From assembly GCA_937901185.1 (NCBI GenBank), contig CALCHR010000177.1, positions 1 to 20,848 on the forward strand: 20,848 bases of DNA, written 5' to 3'. The DNA comes from an uncultured Bacteroidales bacterium. Its GTDB lineage: Bacteria; Bacteroidota; Bacteroidia; Bacteroidales; Bacteroidaceae. Below are positions 6,654-14,764 of the stretch, one piece after another. The number at the start of each line of letters is the position of its first letter. Within the stretch, counting starts at the first letter, position 1. The notes under the pieces are model-generated. The model was not told where the DNA came from and made no database searches. It saw nothing but the letters and a program-made list of their open reading frames with translations. The position numbers and the translations under genes were made by a program.

Positions 6654-7964
6654 ATGCTTAATTGTAGAAAACTTATAGCTGTTTTGTTCATGGCCGTGAC
6701 AGTTGGCACCGCCTTAGGACAGACAAACGGAAGTAACTCTCCTTACTCTCGCTACGGATTTGGTCTGTTGAGCGACAGAGCGGGTGGTTTCAATAAAGCA
6801 ATGGCCGGAGTGGGCTATGCAATGGCCGATGGCAAAGAGTTGAATGTGAAGAACCCCGCGAGCTATGCATATCTCGACTCGCTCTCCTTCCTCTTCGATA
6901 TAGGACTCTCTGTGCAAAATGCCAACTTCTCTTCCGGCGGTCAGAGCGTTAATGCTAAAAATACTTCGCTCGACTATGTAAATATGGGTTTTCGCCTCTC
7001 GCCCAACTTGGGAGTATCGCTTGGCTTAATGCCTTTCAGTACTATCGGTTACAGTACAACCACAACTTCTACGCTTAAGGTGGCTACCGGCGATGTGGTC
7101 CAGTCTGATGGTTATGCTGGCGATGGCGGTCTGCATGAAGTTTATGTCGGTATAGGATGGCGACCGGTAAAAAATATCTCGATTGGAGCCAACGTAGGAT
7201 ACCTTTGGGGCGATTTGTCTCATACGGTGTTTACCTCCTTTAGCGATGCGAACATCCAGTCGCTGCGTCGTCATTATGAAACAGATATGCGAACCTACAA
7301 AGCAGACTTTGGTTTGCTCTATCAACAGCCTCTCAATAAGAAAAACAACTTGATGCTGGGTCTGACCTATGGTCTGGGGCACGATATCAATTCGAAGGCG
7401 GTTTACCACAATCAGAAATTAGCCTCAGGAACCGTGACGGTCGGCGACACATTGAAGGCATCCAATGCTTATCAACTGCCGCATACCTTAGGAGCCGGTT
7501 TGGTGTGGGAGCATAACAACCGTTTGCGCTTAGGCTTTGACTATACTTGGCAAAAGTGGTCCTCTGTGAAGTTTCCCACTTTGGAAGAAAAAAATGGAGC
7601 ACTGGAATACAAAGCTGCAACCGGAGGATTTACCGACCGCCATTCAATCGGCGTGGGGTGTGAATACATCCCTAATCCTATGGGCTTACGCTGGAGAAAC
7701 CATGTGCGCTATCGTGCCGGCTTCTCTTATAGCACTCCCTACGCAAAGATAGATGGAAAAGATGGACCGCGTACCTACTGCGTAAGTCTTGGCGTCGGCT
7801 TGCCTATCTTGAACCGCTACACCAACCGCCCCATTGTAAATATCTCGGCACAATATGAGCGCGTAGAACCAAAGGTGGCAGGCATGATTACAGAGAACTA
7901 TCTGCGTTTGTGCGTGGGCATCTCCTTCAACGAGCGCTGGTTTATGAAGTGGAAGGTACAATAA
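6654..7964 (+). CDS. Outer-membrane beta-barrel protein
   Basis: A 436-residue exported protein. Residues 1-22 form a signal peptide ending GTALG before Q23. The mature protein starts NGSNSPYSRYGFGLL, a phrase typical of Bacteroidota outer-membrane proteins of the coaX/lptC neighbourhood. It has many alternating polar and hydrophobic stretches rich in Gly and aromatic residues (for example LGVSLGLMPFSTIGYS, ISIGANVGYLWGDLS, RLRLGFDYTWQKWSS), as in FadL-like or porin-like barrels. The C-terminal strand NYLRLCVGISFNERWFMKW alternates in the same way. I do not recognise a substrate; a role in envelope transport or assembly is inferred from lptC lying 12 bases downstream. The start ATG at 6654 follows an AT-rich spacer containing ACATATAATATATATA. 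Confidence 0.85.
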   Translation: MLNCRKLIAVLFMAVTVGTALGQTNGSNSPYSRYGFGLLSDRAGGFNKAMAGVGYAMADGKELNVKNPASYAYLDSLSFLFDIGLSVQNANFSSGGQSVNAKNTSLDYVNMGFRLSPNLGVSLGLMPFSTIGYSTTTTSTLKVATGDVVQSDGYAGDGGLHEVYVGIGWRPVKNISIGANVGYLWGDLSHTVFTSFSDANIQSLRRHYETDMRTYKADFGLLYQQPLNKKNNLMLGLTYGLGHDINSKAVYHNQKLASGTVTVGDTLKASNAYQLPHTLGAGLVWEHNNRLRLGFDYTWQKWSSVKFPTLEEKNGALEYKAATGGFTDRHSIGVGCEYIPNPMGLRWRNHVRYRAGFSYSTPYAKIDGKDGPRTYCVSLGVGLPILNRYTNRPIVNISAQYERVEPKVAGMITENYLRLCVGISFNERWFMKWKVQ

Positions 7965-7976
7965 AATATTCTCTGC

Positions 7977-8660
7977 GTGAACAGCAAAACTCTATTTCCT
8001 AAGCACCTGCAAGGGCAGAAACCATTGCGCTTTTTCTTTAGCGCTGTGGCCTTTTGGATGCTGGCTGTTTTATTGCCCTCTGCTTGTGGAGACGAAGCCC
8101 CTCCTTTTGGACAGGCTGTAGAAAATAGAGACTCGGCTTCGGTGATGAGTACGTATGGTGTGTCAAAACTAATCTCCGACTCAGGTGTTATTAAATATAA
8201 GATTATAGCAGAGGAGTGGTGCATCTACGATCGTACATTGCCGCCCCGACAAGAGTTCTTGAAAGGAATTTTCTTGGAGCAGTACAATGAAGCCTTTCAA
8301 CCCGTGATTCACATCACAGCAGATACGGCTTACTGCTTTAACCAAAATCTTTGGGAACTGCGTGGCAGAGTGCTGATAAAGAACCACGAGAACGGAACCA
8401 TCTTCCGGACGGAAGAACTCTATTGGGATATGCGAGAACATATTATCTACTCCAATAAGCATATGAAGATTGTTACCCCCGATAGAGAAATAGAGGGCGA
8501 CCGCTTCCGCTCTAATGAGGAGATGACTAAGTACCACGTATCGCAAAGCCGCGGCTCCATCCCTGTGCCTAAGGAAAAACAATCCGAAAAGTCGGCCGAC
8601 TCTCTTGCTGTGGGCAACGCTGCAGAAGGCCCTCTTCCGACGCCTAAAAAAGGCACTTAG
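7977..8660 (+). CDS. lptC: LptC, LPS export periplasmic protein (lipoprotein form)
   Basis: A 227-residue protein matching the Bacteroidota branch of LptC, which bridges the LptB2FG transporter to LptA during lipopolysaccharide export. Residues 17-36 form a hydrophobic export signal ending LPSA-C37, a good lipobox, so it is probably a lipoprotein. The domain runs from about 58 (YGVSKLISDSGVIKYKIIAEEW) to about 195, including the segments ITADTAYCFNQNLWELRGRV, EELYWD and a late EMTKYHV. A Ser/Pro/Lys-rich tail of about 30 residues follows. The start is GTG at 7977. The only in-frame ATG before the lipobox (8058) would leave an eight-residue signal, and a stop lies upstream at 7962-7964. It sits 12 bases after the outer-membrane protein gene. 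I see no TPR gene following it. Confidence 0.87.
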   Translation: MNSKTLFPKHLQGQKPLRFFFSAVAFWMLAVLLPSACGDEAPPFGQAVENRDSASVMSTYGVSKLISDSGVIKYKIIAEEWCIYDRTLPPRQEFLKGIFLEQYNEAFQPVIHITADTAYCFNQNLWELRGRVLIKNHENGTIFRTEELYWDMREHIIYSNKHMKIVTPDREIEGDRFRSNEEMTKYHVSQSRGSIPVPKEKQSEKSADSLAVGNAAEGPLPTPKKGT

Positions 8661-8772
8661 AATTTGCTAACTCTTACCTAGGTAAATGGAGATAATAAGC
8701 AGTTCGCAGCAGTGGAACTTTCTGTAACCTTTAAGAATGGGGCACTCGCACAGCCTTTTTTCAAAAAAAATA

Positions 8773-8802
8773 TTGTTAGTAAGTACTTTTTTTATATCTT
8801 TG
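8773..8802 (+). promoter_or_regulatory. Canonical Bacteroidota promoter for the PpiD-like gene
   Basis: TTG at 8773-8775, a 19-base spacer, then TATCTTTG at 8795-8802. This is the full TTG-N19-TAnnTTTG pattern of the Bacteroidota primary sigma factor and the best promoter in the window. Transcription should start near 8807, giving a leader of about 40 bases with an A-rich stretch (AATAATAATAAATAC) just before the ATG at 8847. The 186-base gap after lptC otherwise holds only a 12-bp palindrome (8674-8685) and no clear terminator. Confidence 0.78.
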
Positions 8803-8846
8803 TGCGCCTTTAAGAAACAACTAAATAATAATAATAAATACAACTA

Positions 8847-11015
8847 ATGGCAGCATTACAATCTATCAGAAACAGAAGTGCCATCCTGATTGGTGCAATC
8901 GGTTTGGCCTTGTTTGCATTTATTGCCGAAGAATTTTTCCGCTCGCTTGAGACTACCTCAAATATGAACAAGCAGCAAGTCGGCGAAGTTTATGGCGAAA
9001 AACTGTCTGTTCAAGACTTCCAACAGCAAGTGGACGAAGCATCTGAGTTCTTTAAGTTGCAGTATGGCAACTTGAACGACCAAATGCAGGACCGCGTGCG
9101 TGACCAAGTTTGGAACAGCTATGTGAACTACAAACTTATCGAGCATGAGACTAACAAGCTCGGCTTGATCGTAACAGACGAAGAAGTACAAAACGCTTTG
9201 CGCGAAGGTACAGCAGAATCTTTGCGCAAAATGGGTATCCTTAACCAGATGGGTATACCTATGGTTGACCAAACCGGTCGCTTTAATGTACAAGCTCTTC
9301 AGGATTTCTTGAAGCAGTACAAGGAAGAAAAGGCTAATCCACAGGTTAACCCCGGTATTTTGGAGGCTTTTGAAACTATCCACAAGATGTGGCTGTATGC
9401 AGAGAAAGAACTCCGCAAAGAACTTCTCTCTACTAAGTTTAATATCTTGCTTCAGCAGTCATTTATCTCTAACCCTGTAGCAGCCAAGATGCTCTTCGAT
9501 GAGAACAACACTAAGAGCCAAGTTGAGTTGGCCGCTGTTCCTTTCTCTTCAGTAGAGGATAAGGATATCGAAGTGAAGGATGCTGATTTGAAGGCTATGT
9601 ATGAGAAGAACAAAGAGCAGTTCTTGAATCCCGAGGAGACTCGCAATATTAAATATATAGATGTAGAGGTTGTTGCAAGCAATACAGACCGCAACGCACT
9701 TCAGTCTAAGATGAAAGGCGCATACGACCAGTTGGTTGCCAATGAAGATGCTGCTACTGTTGTGATCAGCTACAATTCTTTGGTACCCTATGTAAATGCT
9801 CCTTTGTCAAAGAAAGCATTCCGCCAGGAATACCATGCCGCTCTCGACTCAATGGCTGTTGGTGCAGTTAACATCCCTTATTACACTCCCGGCGACAATA
9901 CTTACAACCTCGTTAAGTTGATTAGCAAGATTCAGGCTCCTGATTCAGTACAAGTATGTCAATTGGCTATTGTCGGTGCTACTGCAGAGGAAATCAAGCA
10001 GCGCACAGATAGCGTAGTGAAGGCTCTTGCTGATGGTGCTAAGTTTGCAGAATTGGCTAAGACTTATGGCCAGTCTTCTGATACTTTGTGGCTGACTTCA
10101 GCTCAATATGAAAACAGCATGTTGGATGCTGACGGTGCAAAATATGTTACAGCATTGAACACTACTCCTGCCAATGGAGTTGCAACTGTGGAGATGACAC
10201 AAGGTAACATGGTAGTAAAGGTATTGGCACGCAAGGCAATGGTTACCAAGTATAACGCTGCGATTGTAAAATGTGCAAATGATTTCTCTAAGGAGACCTA
10301 CCGCGCTGAGTTGAATAAGTTCAACCGCTTCCTTTCTGAAAACCGCACCTTGGCAGAGATTGAAAAGAACGCAGGTCAGAATGGTTACCTCTTGAAAGTT
10401 TCCAATGAATTCTCTAAGGCTAGTCATGATGTAGCCGGAGTGGGTGCAACAAAAGATGTGGTTCGTTGGATCTTCGATGAAGCAGAAGTGGGCAATATCT
10501 CTAAACTCTACGAGTGTGGCGAAAGCAAAAACCACCTCTTGCTCGTTGCCTTGACTGCAGTAAATGAGAAAGGCTATCATCCTTGGGATAATGAAAATGT
10601 TAAAGAACGTCTTACACAGATGGTGAAAGCTGAGAAGAAAGCTGAACTTCTGAAGCAGCAACTTGCAAGCGTGAAAGATATGGCTGCAGCTAAGGCTGTG
10701 AAGAATGTAGAGGTTGATACCTTGAATAATATCTCTTTCTCTCGCCCCGTGTTCATTGCCAGCGCAGGAGTGCCCGAGCCTATCGTTGTTGGTGCTGTTT
10801 GCAAAACTGAAGCCGGTAAGTTCTGCGGCCCTGTAGTAGGTGCTGAAGGTATCTACATGATGCAAGTGCTTAACAAAGAGCAGGGTAAGGCTGAATACAA
10901 CGAAGCTGAGAGTATGCAGATGGTTGTTGACAGACAACTGCGCGCTATGGGTAACCAACTTGGTAGTGTGCTTAGTCTCAAGGCTAATGTTGTAGACAAC
11001 CGCTATAAGTTCTAA
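8847..11015 (+). CDS. ppiD: PpiD/SurA-like peptidylprolyl isomerase, membrane-anchored
   Basis: A 722-residue periplasmic folding factor anchored in the inner membrane. Residues 12-30 form one membrane span after a short positive N-terminus (SIRNRSAILIGAIGLALFAF), as in PpiD. Residues of about 45-215 match the SurA N-terminal chaperone type, with a VGEVYGEKLSVQDFQQQV start and amphipathic helices. A parvulin-like segment lies at about 368-465 (VQVCQLAIVGATAEEIKQR then ADGAKFAELAKTYGQSSD). A C-terminal helical and beta region completes the protein. Whether the isomerase site is active cannot be judged by eye; many such proteins act only as chaperones. It has its own promoter (8773-8802) and terminator (11110-11147). 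Codon use looks biased toward a few codons, consistent with high expression. The symbol is a family-level assignment. Confidence 0.88.
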   Translation: MAALQSIRNRSAILIGAIGLALFAFIAEEFFRSLETTSNMNKQQVGEVYGEKLSVQDFQQQVDEASEFFKLQYGNLNDQMQDRVRDQVWNSYVNYKLIEHETNKLGLIVTDEEVQNALREGTAESLRKMGILNQMGIPMVDQTGRFNVQALQDFLKQYKEEKANPQVNPGILEAFETIHKMWLYAEKELRKELLSTKFNILLQQSFISNPVAAKMLFDENNTKSQVELAAVPFSSVEDKDIEVKDADLKAMYEKNKEQFLNPEETRNIKYIDVEVVASNTDRNALQSKMKGAYDQLVANEDAATVVISYNSLVPYVNAPLSKKAFRQEYHAALDSMAVGAVNIPYYTPGDNTYNLVKLISKIQAPDSVQVCQLAIVGATAEEIKQRTDSVVKALADGAKFAELAKTYGQSSDTLWLTSAQYENSMLDADGAKYVTALNTTPANGVATVEMTQGNMVVKVLARKAMVTKYNAAIVKCANDFSKETYRAELNKFNRFLSENRTLAEIEKNAGQNGYLLKVSNEFSKASHDVAGVGATKDVVRWIFDEAEVGNISKLYECGESKNHLLLVALTAVNEKGYHPWDNENVKERLTQMVKAEKKAELLKQQLASVKDMAAAKAVKNVEVDTLNNISFSRPVFIASAGVPEPIVVGAVCKTEAGKFCGPVVGAEGIYMMQVLNKEQGKAEYNEAESMQMVVDRQLRAMGNQLGSVLSLKANVVDNRYKF

Positions 11016-11030
11016 ACTTAGTAGCAGCAT

Positions 11031-11068
11031 CTTGAAAGTCTTTTTCTGATTTACTTAAGACTTTCAAG
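11031..11068 (+). terminator. 12-bp perfect inverted repeat after the PpiD-like gene
   Basis: CTTGAAAGTCTT (11031-11042) and AAGACTTTCAAG (11057-11068) are perfect complements separated by 14 bases, 15 bases after the stop codon. No T-run follows on either strand, so it is probably a 3'-end hairpin protecting the mRNA, or half of a two-part terminator with the hairpin at 11110. Confidence 0.6.
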
Positions 11069-11109
11069 GCTCATAGAAAAATAATTCCCTTTGTGGGATT
11101 GCAAATATA

Positions 11110-11147
11110 GAGGCTCACAGAAACTTCTGCGAGCCTCTTATTTTTTC
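11110..11147 (+). terminator. Rho-independent terminator of the PpiD-like gene
   Basis: GAGGCTCACAGA (11110-11121) pairs with TCTGCGAGCCTC (11126-11137) with one A/C mismatch and a four-base loop. TTATTTTTTCTTG follows. This is a classic intrinsic terminator on the plus strand. Confidence 0.85.
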
Positions 11148-11167
11148 TTGTATTTTACGTGGGATTT

Positions 11168-11251
11168 TTTAGTAGTTACTTTCGTGTTCTTAGTAGTTAC
11201 CTAGTTTTTCCTAGTAGTTACCGAAATTTTCCTAGTAGTTACCGAAGAAAA
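11168..11251 (+). repeat. Dispersed 21-bp-unit repeat, copy R3 (tail lost)
   Basis: Four units start at 11168, 11189, 11210 and 11231, an exact 21-bp period. Units one and two read TTAGTAGTTACTTTCG-like and units three and four CCTAGTAGTTACC. After CCGAAGAAAA the conserved tail stops matching, and no M-x-I-[DE] frame is present. It lies between the convergent PpiD-like and folB genes. The rest of the 391-base gap holds the two hairpins before it and a weak folB terminator after it. Confidence 0.85.
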
Positions 11252-11327
11252 CCGGGTAACTTTTTGTGTGTTCCATCCTTGTGTTATAGTATTAGTTGGG
11301 GCACAGAAAATGGCTTTGGAGATTGGT

Positions 11328-11366
11328 GAAAAGAAAATTTCTCCCTGCACAAAGGAAAGAGAAATT
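11328..11366 (-). terminator. Possible folB terminator
   Basis: On the minus strand AATTTCTC (11366-11359) and GAGAAATT (11343-11336) are perfect complements. The second arm is followed by TTCTTTTC. The stem is short and AT-rich, but it lies about 40 bases after the folB stop codon, where a terminator is expected. Confidence 0.42.
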
Positions 11367-11406
11367 ATAGACTGCTTAATTGATAAACTCTTTGTTCCCC
11401 AGATGG

Positions 11407-11778
11407 TTACCTGTCGGCAGAAAGTATAACGCAGGCACCATTGCAGGCGGCTCCCATAGGTGGATTAACTTTGCAGAGTTTGATTTCTATATGCTCAACG
11501 GAGTCAAAGGTAATAAAGATTTTTTCTAAAATTCTTCCGGCAACATGTTCCAATAGGGCAGAAGGCTGTTGCATCTCTTTTTTTATCAACTGATAAACAG
11601 TTGCGTAATTCACAGTCCCTTCCAGGCAGTCGTTGAAAACTGCGCTGTCCGGCTGAGTGACTTCCAAAGAAATGTTGACCAGATATTCGCCGCCCACTAT
11701 CCTTTCTTGTTCAAGGACACCGTGGTAGGCATAGAATTTTAGATTCTCCAGAGTGACAGATAGCTTTAAGTTGTTCAT
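11407..11778 (-). CDS. folB: Dihydroneopterin aldolase
   Basis: A 123-residue cytoplasmic enzyme of folate synthesis that converts dihydroneopterin to hydroxymethyl-dihydropterin and glycolaldehyde. Characteristic segments are LKFYAYHGVLEQER at 13-26, with the glutamates used for pterin and water contacts, and EGTVNYATVYQLI, with the conserved tyrosine at about 58. LLEHVAGRI follows near 75, and the catalytic-lysine region LCKVNPPMG lies at about 101-109. The frame is open to an ATG at 11823, but that start would precede the likely promoter. The ATG at 11778 (MNNLKLSVTLENLKFYAYHG) gives the usual length. It is a single-gene unit, divergent from nrdJ across a 407-base gap. Confidence 0.93.
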   Translation of the reverse strand: MNNLKLSVTLENLKFYAYHGVLEQERIVGGEYLVNISLEVTQPDSAVFNDCLEGTVNYATVYQLIKKEMQQPSALLEHVAGRILEKIFITFDSVEHIEIKLCKVNPPMGAACNGACVILSADR

Positions 11779-11800
11779 GCGGGTAAAGATTGAGCTGATG

Positions 11801-11808
11801 CAAAGATA
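11801..11808 (-). promoter_or_regulatory. Putative -7 box TATCTTTG for folB
   Basis: On the minus strand TATCTTTG fits TAnnTTTG and ends 22 bases before the folB ATG at 11778. It lies inside the longer open frame, so it also decides against the ATG at 11823. No TTG stands at the ideal spacing. Confidence 0.52.
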
Positions 11809-11978
11809 GAAAAAGCTACGCAAGAAAAGAAGTTCGGCGTCTTACTTTTTCTGTTTCTGTGTTAGAGATTTTAGTGTGGAGCTTTCTGATAATGTGGCTT
11901 TTTATAAAACGATTATAACTCTGCCGGTTTCTTTATTGGTGCATAACCTGCTGATATATTGGTTTGTAAAAATACTTT

Positions 11979-12056
11979 TTGGGAAACTTTTGTATTATTG
12001 AAAAATCTTAAATGGTTGATATGTAGTTTGTTAAGATTTGAAATTGGGAAACTTTT
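11979..12056 (+). promoter_or_regulatory. Paired direct repeat around an inverted repeat, upstream of nrdJ
   Basis: TTGGGAAACTTTT occurs identically at 11979-11991 and 12044-12056, 65 bases apart. Between them AAATCTTAA (12003-12011) and TTAAGATTT (12031-12039) are perfect complements with a 19-base centre. The block ends about 30 bases before the -33 element of the nrdJ promoter, so it could bind a regulator or fold as a stem-loop. It does not resemble the NrdR box as I know it. Function unknown. Confidence 0.5.
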
Positions 12057-12086
12057 ATTTTTCTGTAAAACTTTACGCTTAACCTT

Positions 12087-12117
12087 TTGGTGTATCAGAA
12101 AGTTATATGTAGATTTG
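12087..12117 (+). promoter_or_regulatory. Bacteroidota promoter for nrdJ
   Basis: TTG at 12087-12089, a 20-base spacer, then TAGATTTG at 12110-12117. Transcription should begin at about 12121-12124, just where the hairpin at 12124-12150 begins, giving a leader of about 62 bases. Confidence 0.68.
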
Positions 12118-12123
12118 CATTCC

Positions 12124-12154
12124 GAAAGGCGGAGGAGACTCCGCACTTTCTTTT
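12124..12154 (+). promoter_or_regulatory. 5' stem-loop in the nrdJ leader
   Basis: GAAAGGCGGAG (12124-12134) pairs with CTCCGC (12139-12144) and CTTTC (12146-12150), giving 11 base pairs with one bulged A at 12145. The loop is GAGA, a GNRA tetraloop. TTTT follows at 12151-12154. It starts at the predicted 5' end of the mRNA and ends 35 bases before the GTG start. It could protect the 5' end, act as an attenuator, or be a protein site; the following T-run is short. I see no cobalamin riboswitch, and the leader is too short for one. Confidence 0.65.
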
Positions 12155-12185
12155 CTGAAGATACATATTATAATAATATATTACC

Positions 12186-14735
12186 GTGGAAAAGAAAATT
12201 TACAGCTACGAGGAAGCTTTCAAGGCTTCTCTGGATTACTTTGGTGGCGATGAACTTGCGGCTCGTGTGTGGGTTAATAAGTACGCCATGAAAGATTCGT
12301 ATGGCAATATCTTTGAGCAGTCGCCTGTGGATATGCACTGGCGATTGGCCAATGAGGTAGCACGTATCGAGTCTAAGTATAACAACCCCATCAGTGCAGA
12401 ACAGGTATTTGAGCTCTTTGACCATTTCCGCTACATCATTCCGGCCGGAAGTCCGATGACAGGTATTGGTAATGATCAGCAAATAGCTTCGCTCTCCAAC
12501 TGCTTTGTTATTGGTCTTGAGGGCGACTCAGACTCTTATGGAGCCATTATGAAGGAGGACGAGGAGCAGGTGCAGTTGATGAAGCGCCGTGGTGGTGTGG
12601 GTCATGATATGTCGCAGATACGTCCCAAGGGTTCACCTGTAAAAAACTCGGCTCTCACCTCTACCGGATTGGTTCCTTTCATGGAGCGCTATAGCAACTC
12701 CACTCGCGAGGTAGCTCAAGACGGACGCCGAGGCGCTTTGATGCTCTCTGTAAGCATTAAGCACCCCGATTCTGAGGCTTTCATTGATGCCAAGATGACT
12801 GAAGGAAAGGTGACAGGCGCTAATGTCAGCGTAAAAATCGATGACGAGTTTATGCGCTGCGCCATTGAAGGCAAACCCTATCGTCAGCAGTATCCAATTG
12901 TAAGTGATAATCCACTGGTAACTAAAGATATAGATGCAAAAGCTTTGTGGGAAAAGATTGTACACAATGCTTGGAAAAGTGCAGAGCCCGGTGTGCTTTT
13001 CTGGGATACTATACTAAGAGAAAGCATACCCGACTGCTATGCTGATTTGGGCTTCCGTACCGTATCTACCAACCCTTGTGGAGAAATTCCCCTTTGCCCT
13101 TATGATAGCTGTCGCTTGCTGGCTATCAATCTTTACTCCTATGTGAAGAATCCTTTTACTGCAGAGGCAGAGTTTGACTTTGATCTCTTCAAGAAGCATG
13201 TGACCTTGGCGCAGCGCTTGATGGACGATATTATCGACCTTGAATTGGAGAAGATTGACCTCATTCAGAAAAAAATAGACAGCGACCCGCAGAGCGAAGA
13301 GGTGAAGCATACAGAGCGCCATCTTTGGGAAAAGATTAGCCGCAAGACTGCAATGGGACGTCGCACAGGCGTTGGCATCACAGCCGAAGGCGATATGCTC
13401 GCAGCAATGGGCCTTCGTTATGGTACACAAGAGGCGCTCGACTTTGCAGTGAAGGTGCAGCAGACACTGGCTGTTACTGCCTATGCTTCTTCTGTTCAGA
13501 TGGCAAAAGAACGCGGCGCATTCGAGGTCTTCGATGCTGAGCGCGAGGCCAACAATCCTTTCATCCTGCGTTTGAAAGAGGTAGATCCGCAGCTCTATGA
13601 GGATATGAAAAAGTATGGTCGCCGTAACATTGCCTGCTTGACTATAGCGCCGACCGGAACTACCAGTTTGATGACACAGACAACCAGCGGCATTGAACCC
13701 GTATTCCTTCCCGTCTACAAACGCCGCCGCAAGGTAAATCCCAATGACCCGGAAGTGCGTGTAGACTTTGTGGACGAGTCGGGCGATGCTTTTGAGGAAT
13801 ATATTGTGTACCACCACAAGTTCCTCACCTGGATGAAGGTAAATAATATTGATACCAATAAGAACTATACGCAAGAAGAGATTGACGAACTCGTGGCTCG
13901 CTCGCCCTACTATAAAGCCACAGCCAACGATGTAGATTGGTTGATGAAGGTAAAGATGCAGGGCGCTATCCAGAAGTGGGTGGACCATTCTATCAGCGTT
14001 ACGGTAAATCTCCCGGCCGATGTCGATGAAGATCTGGTGAATCGTCTTTATGTCGAAGCGTGGAAGAGCGGCTGCAAGGGTTGTACCATCTACCGCGACG
14101 GTTCCCGCGCCGGTGTGATGATCAGCGTGAAGAAGAAAGATAATAAAGAAGCCGATAAGTCTCTGCCTCCTTGTCAGGCTCCCGAAGTGACAGAGCGTCG
14201 TCCCGAGGTGTTGGAGTGTGACGTGGTGCGCTTCCAGAACAACAAGGTGAAGTGGGTGGCTTTTGTAGGTTTGCTCAACGGACATCCCTATGAAATCTTC
14301 ACTGGTCTGCAGGACGATGACGAAGGAATTGTGCTTCCCAAGACAGTGACCAAAGGTCGTATCATTAAGAGCATGAATGCCGACGGTACCAAGCGCTACG
14401 ACTTCCAGTTTGAGAACAAGCGCGGCTATAAAACTACTGTGGAAGGCCTCTCTGAGAAATTTAACAAAGAGTATTGGAACTATGCCAAACTGATTTCCGG
14501 AGTGTTGCGCTACCGCATGCCTCTTGAAAATGTTATCAAGCTTGTGGGCAGTTTGCAGCTGGAAAGCGAGCACATCAACACCTGGAAGGTGGGTGTGGAA
14601 CGCGCTTTGAAGAAATATATCAGCGATGGTACAGAGGCTCGCGGACAGAAGTGTCCCAACTGCGGCAATGAGACGCTGGTTTATCAGGAAGGCTGTCTCA
14701 TCTGCAAGCACTGCGGTGCGTCACGTTGCGGATAG
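12186..14735 (+). CDS. nrdJ: Class II (adenosylcobalamin-dependent) ribonucleotide reductase
   Basis: An 849-residue enzyme that reduces ribonucleotides to deoxyribonucleotides using a radical made from adenosylcobalamin, so it needs no NrdB partner. The active site is readable: C106 (SNCFVIG) and C309 (PYDSCRLL) are the redox pair, and C298 in NPCGE (296-300) is the thiyl radical residue with N296 and E300. C298 and C309 are 11 apart, as in Thermotoga NrdJ. GRRTGVGITAEGD, APTGTTSLMTQTTSGIEPVF and KGCTIYRDGSR follow. The C-terminus holds a cysteine cluster (C823, C826, C837, C840, C843, C848), a zinc-ribbon or thiol-relay tail seen in such enzymes. The start is GTG at 12186; the protein begins MEKKIYSYEEAFKASLDYF as the family does. 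It has its own promoter, leader hairpin and terminator. Confidence 0.95.
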   Translation: MEKKIYSYEEAFKASLDYFGGDELAARVWVNKYAMKDSYGNIFEQSPVDMHWRLANEVARIESKYNNPISAEQVFELFDHFRYIIPAGSPMTGIGNDQQIASLSNCFVIGLEGDSDSYGAIMKEDEEQVQLMKRRGGVGHDMSQIRPKGSPVKNSALTSTGLVPFMERYSNSTREVAQDGRRGALMLSVSIKHPDSEAFIDAKMTEGKVTGANVSVKIDDEFMRCAIEGKPYRQQYPIVSDNPLVTKDIDAKALWEKIVHNAWKSAEPGVLFWDTILRESIPDCYADLGFRTVSTNPCGEIPLCPYDSCRLLAINLYSYVKNPFTAEAEFDFDLFKKHVTLAQRLMDDIIDLELEKIDLIQKKIDSDPQSEEVKHTERHLWEKISRKTAMGRRTGVGITAEGDMLAAMGLRYGTQEALDFAVKVQQTLAVTAYASSVQMAKERGAFEVFDAEREANNPFILRLKEVDPQLYEDMKKYGRRNIACLTIAPTGTTSLMTQTTSGIEPVFLPVYKRRRKVNPNDPEVRVDFVDESGDAFEEYIVYHHKFLTWMKVNNIDTNKNYTQEEIDELVARSPYYKATANDVDWLMKVKMQGAIQKWVDHSISVTVNLPADVDEDLVNRLYVEAWKSGCKGCTIYRDGSRAGVMISVKKKDNKEADKSLPPCQAPEVTERRPEVLECDVVRFQNNKVKWVAFVGLLNGHPYEIFTGLQDDDEGIVLPKTVTKGRIIKSMNADGTKRYDFQFENKRGYKTTVEGLSEKFNKEYWNYAKLISGVLRYRMPLENVIKLVGSLQLESEHINTWKVGVERALKKYISDGTEARGQKCPNCGNETLVYQEGCLICKHCGASRCG

Positions 14736-14764
14736 TCTGCCGTAGAAGTATATAAGAAACCGAA

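Noticed and set aside
8674..8685. TTACCTAGGTAA palindrome after lptC as a sixth copy of the repeat.
   Set aside because: Only eight bases resemble the repeat core and there is no 21-bp repetition or tail. It may be a chance palindrome.
10098..11030. A 310-codon open frame antisense to the PpiD-like gene.
   Set aside because: Same reason: it shadows a well-supported gene and has a low-quality composition.
11824..12185. A cobalamin riboswitch or NrdR box before nrdJ.
   Set aside because: The predicted leader is about 62 bases and no B12-box-like element is seen there. The repeats upstream do not fit the NrdR box pattern.
13014..14711. A 565-codon open frame antisense to nrdJ.
   Set aside because: It is fully covered by a gene with intact catalytic motifs. 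The antisense protein is rich in His, Leu and Ile with no recognisable domain, as expected from codon bias on the other strand.
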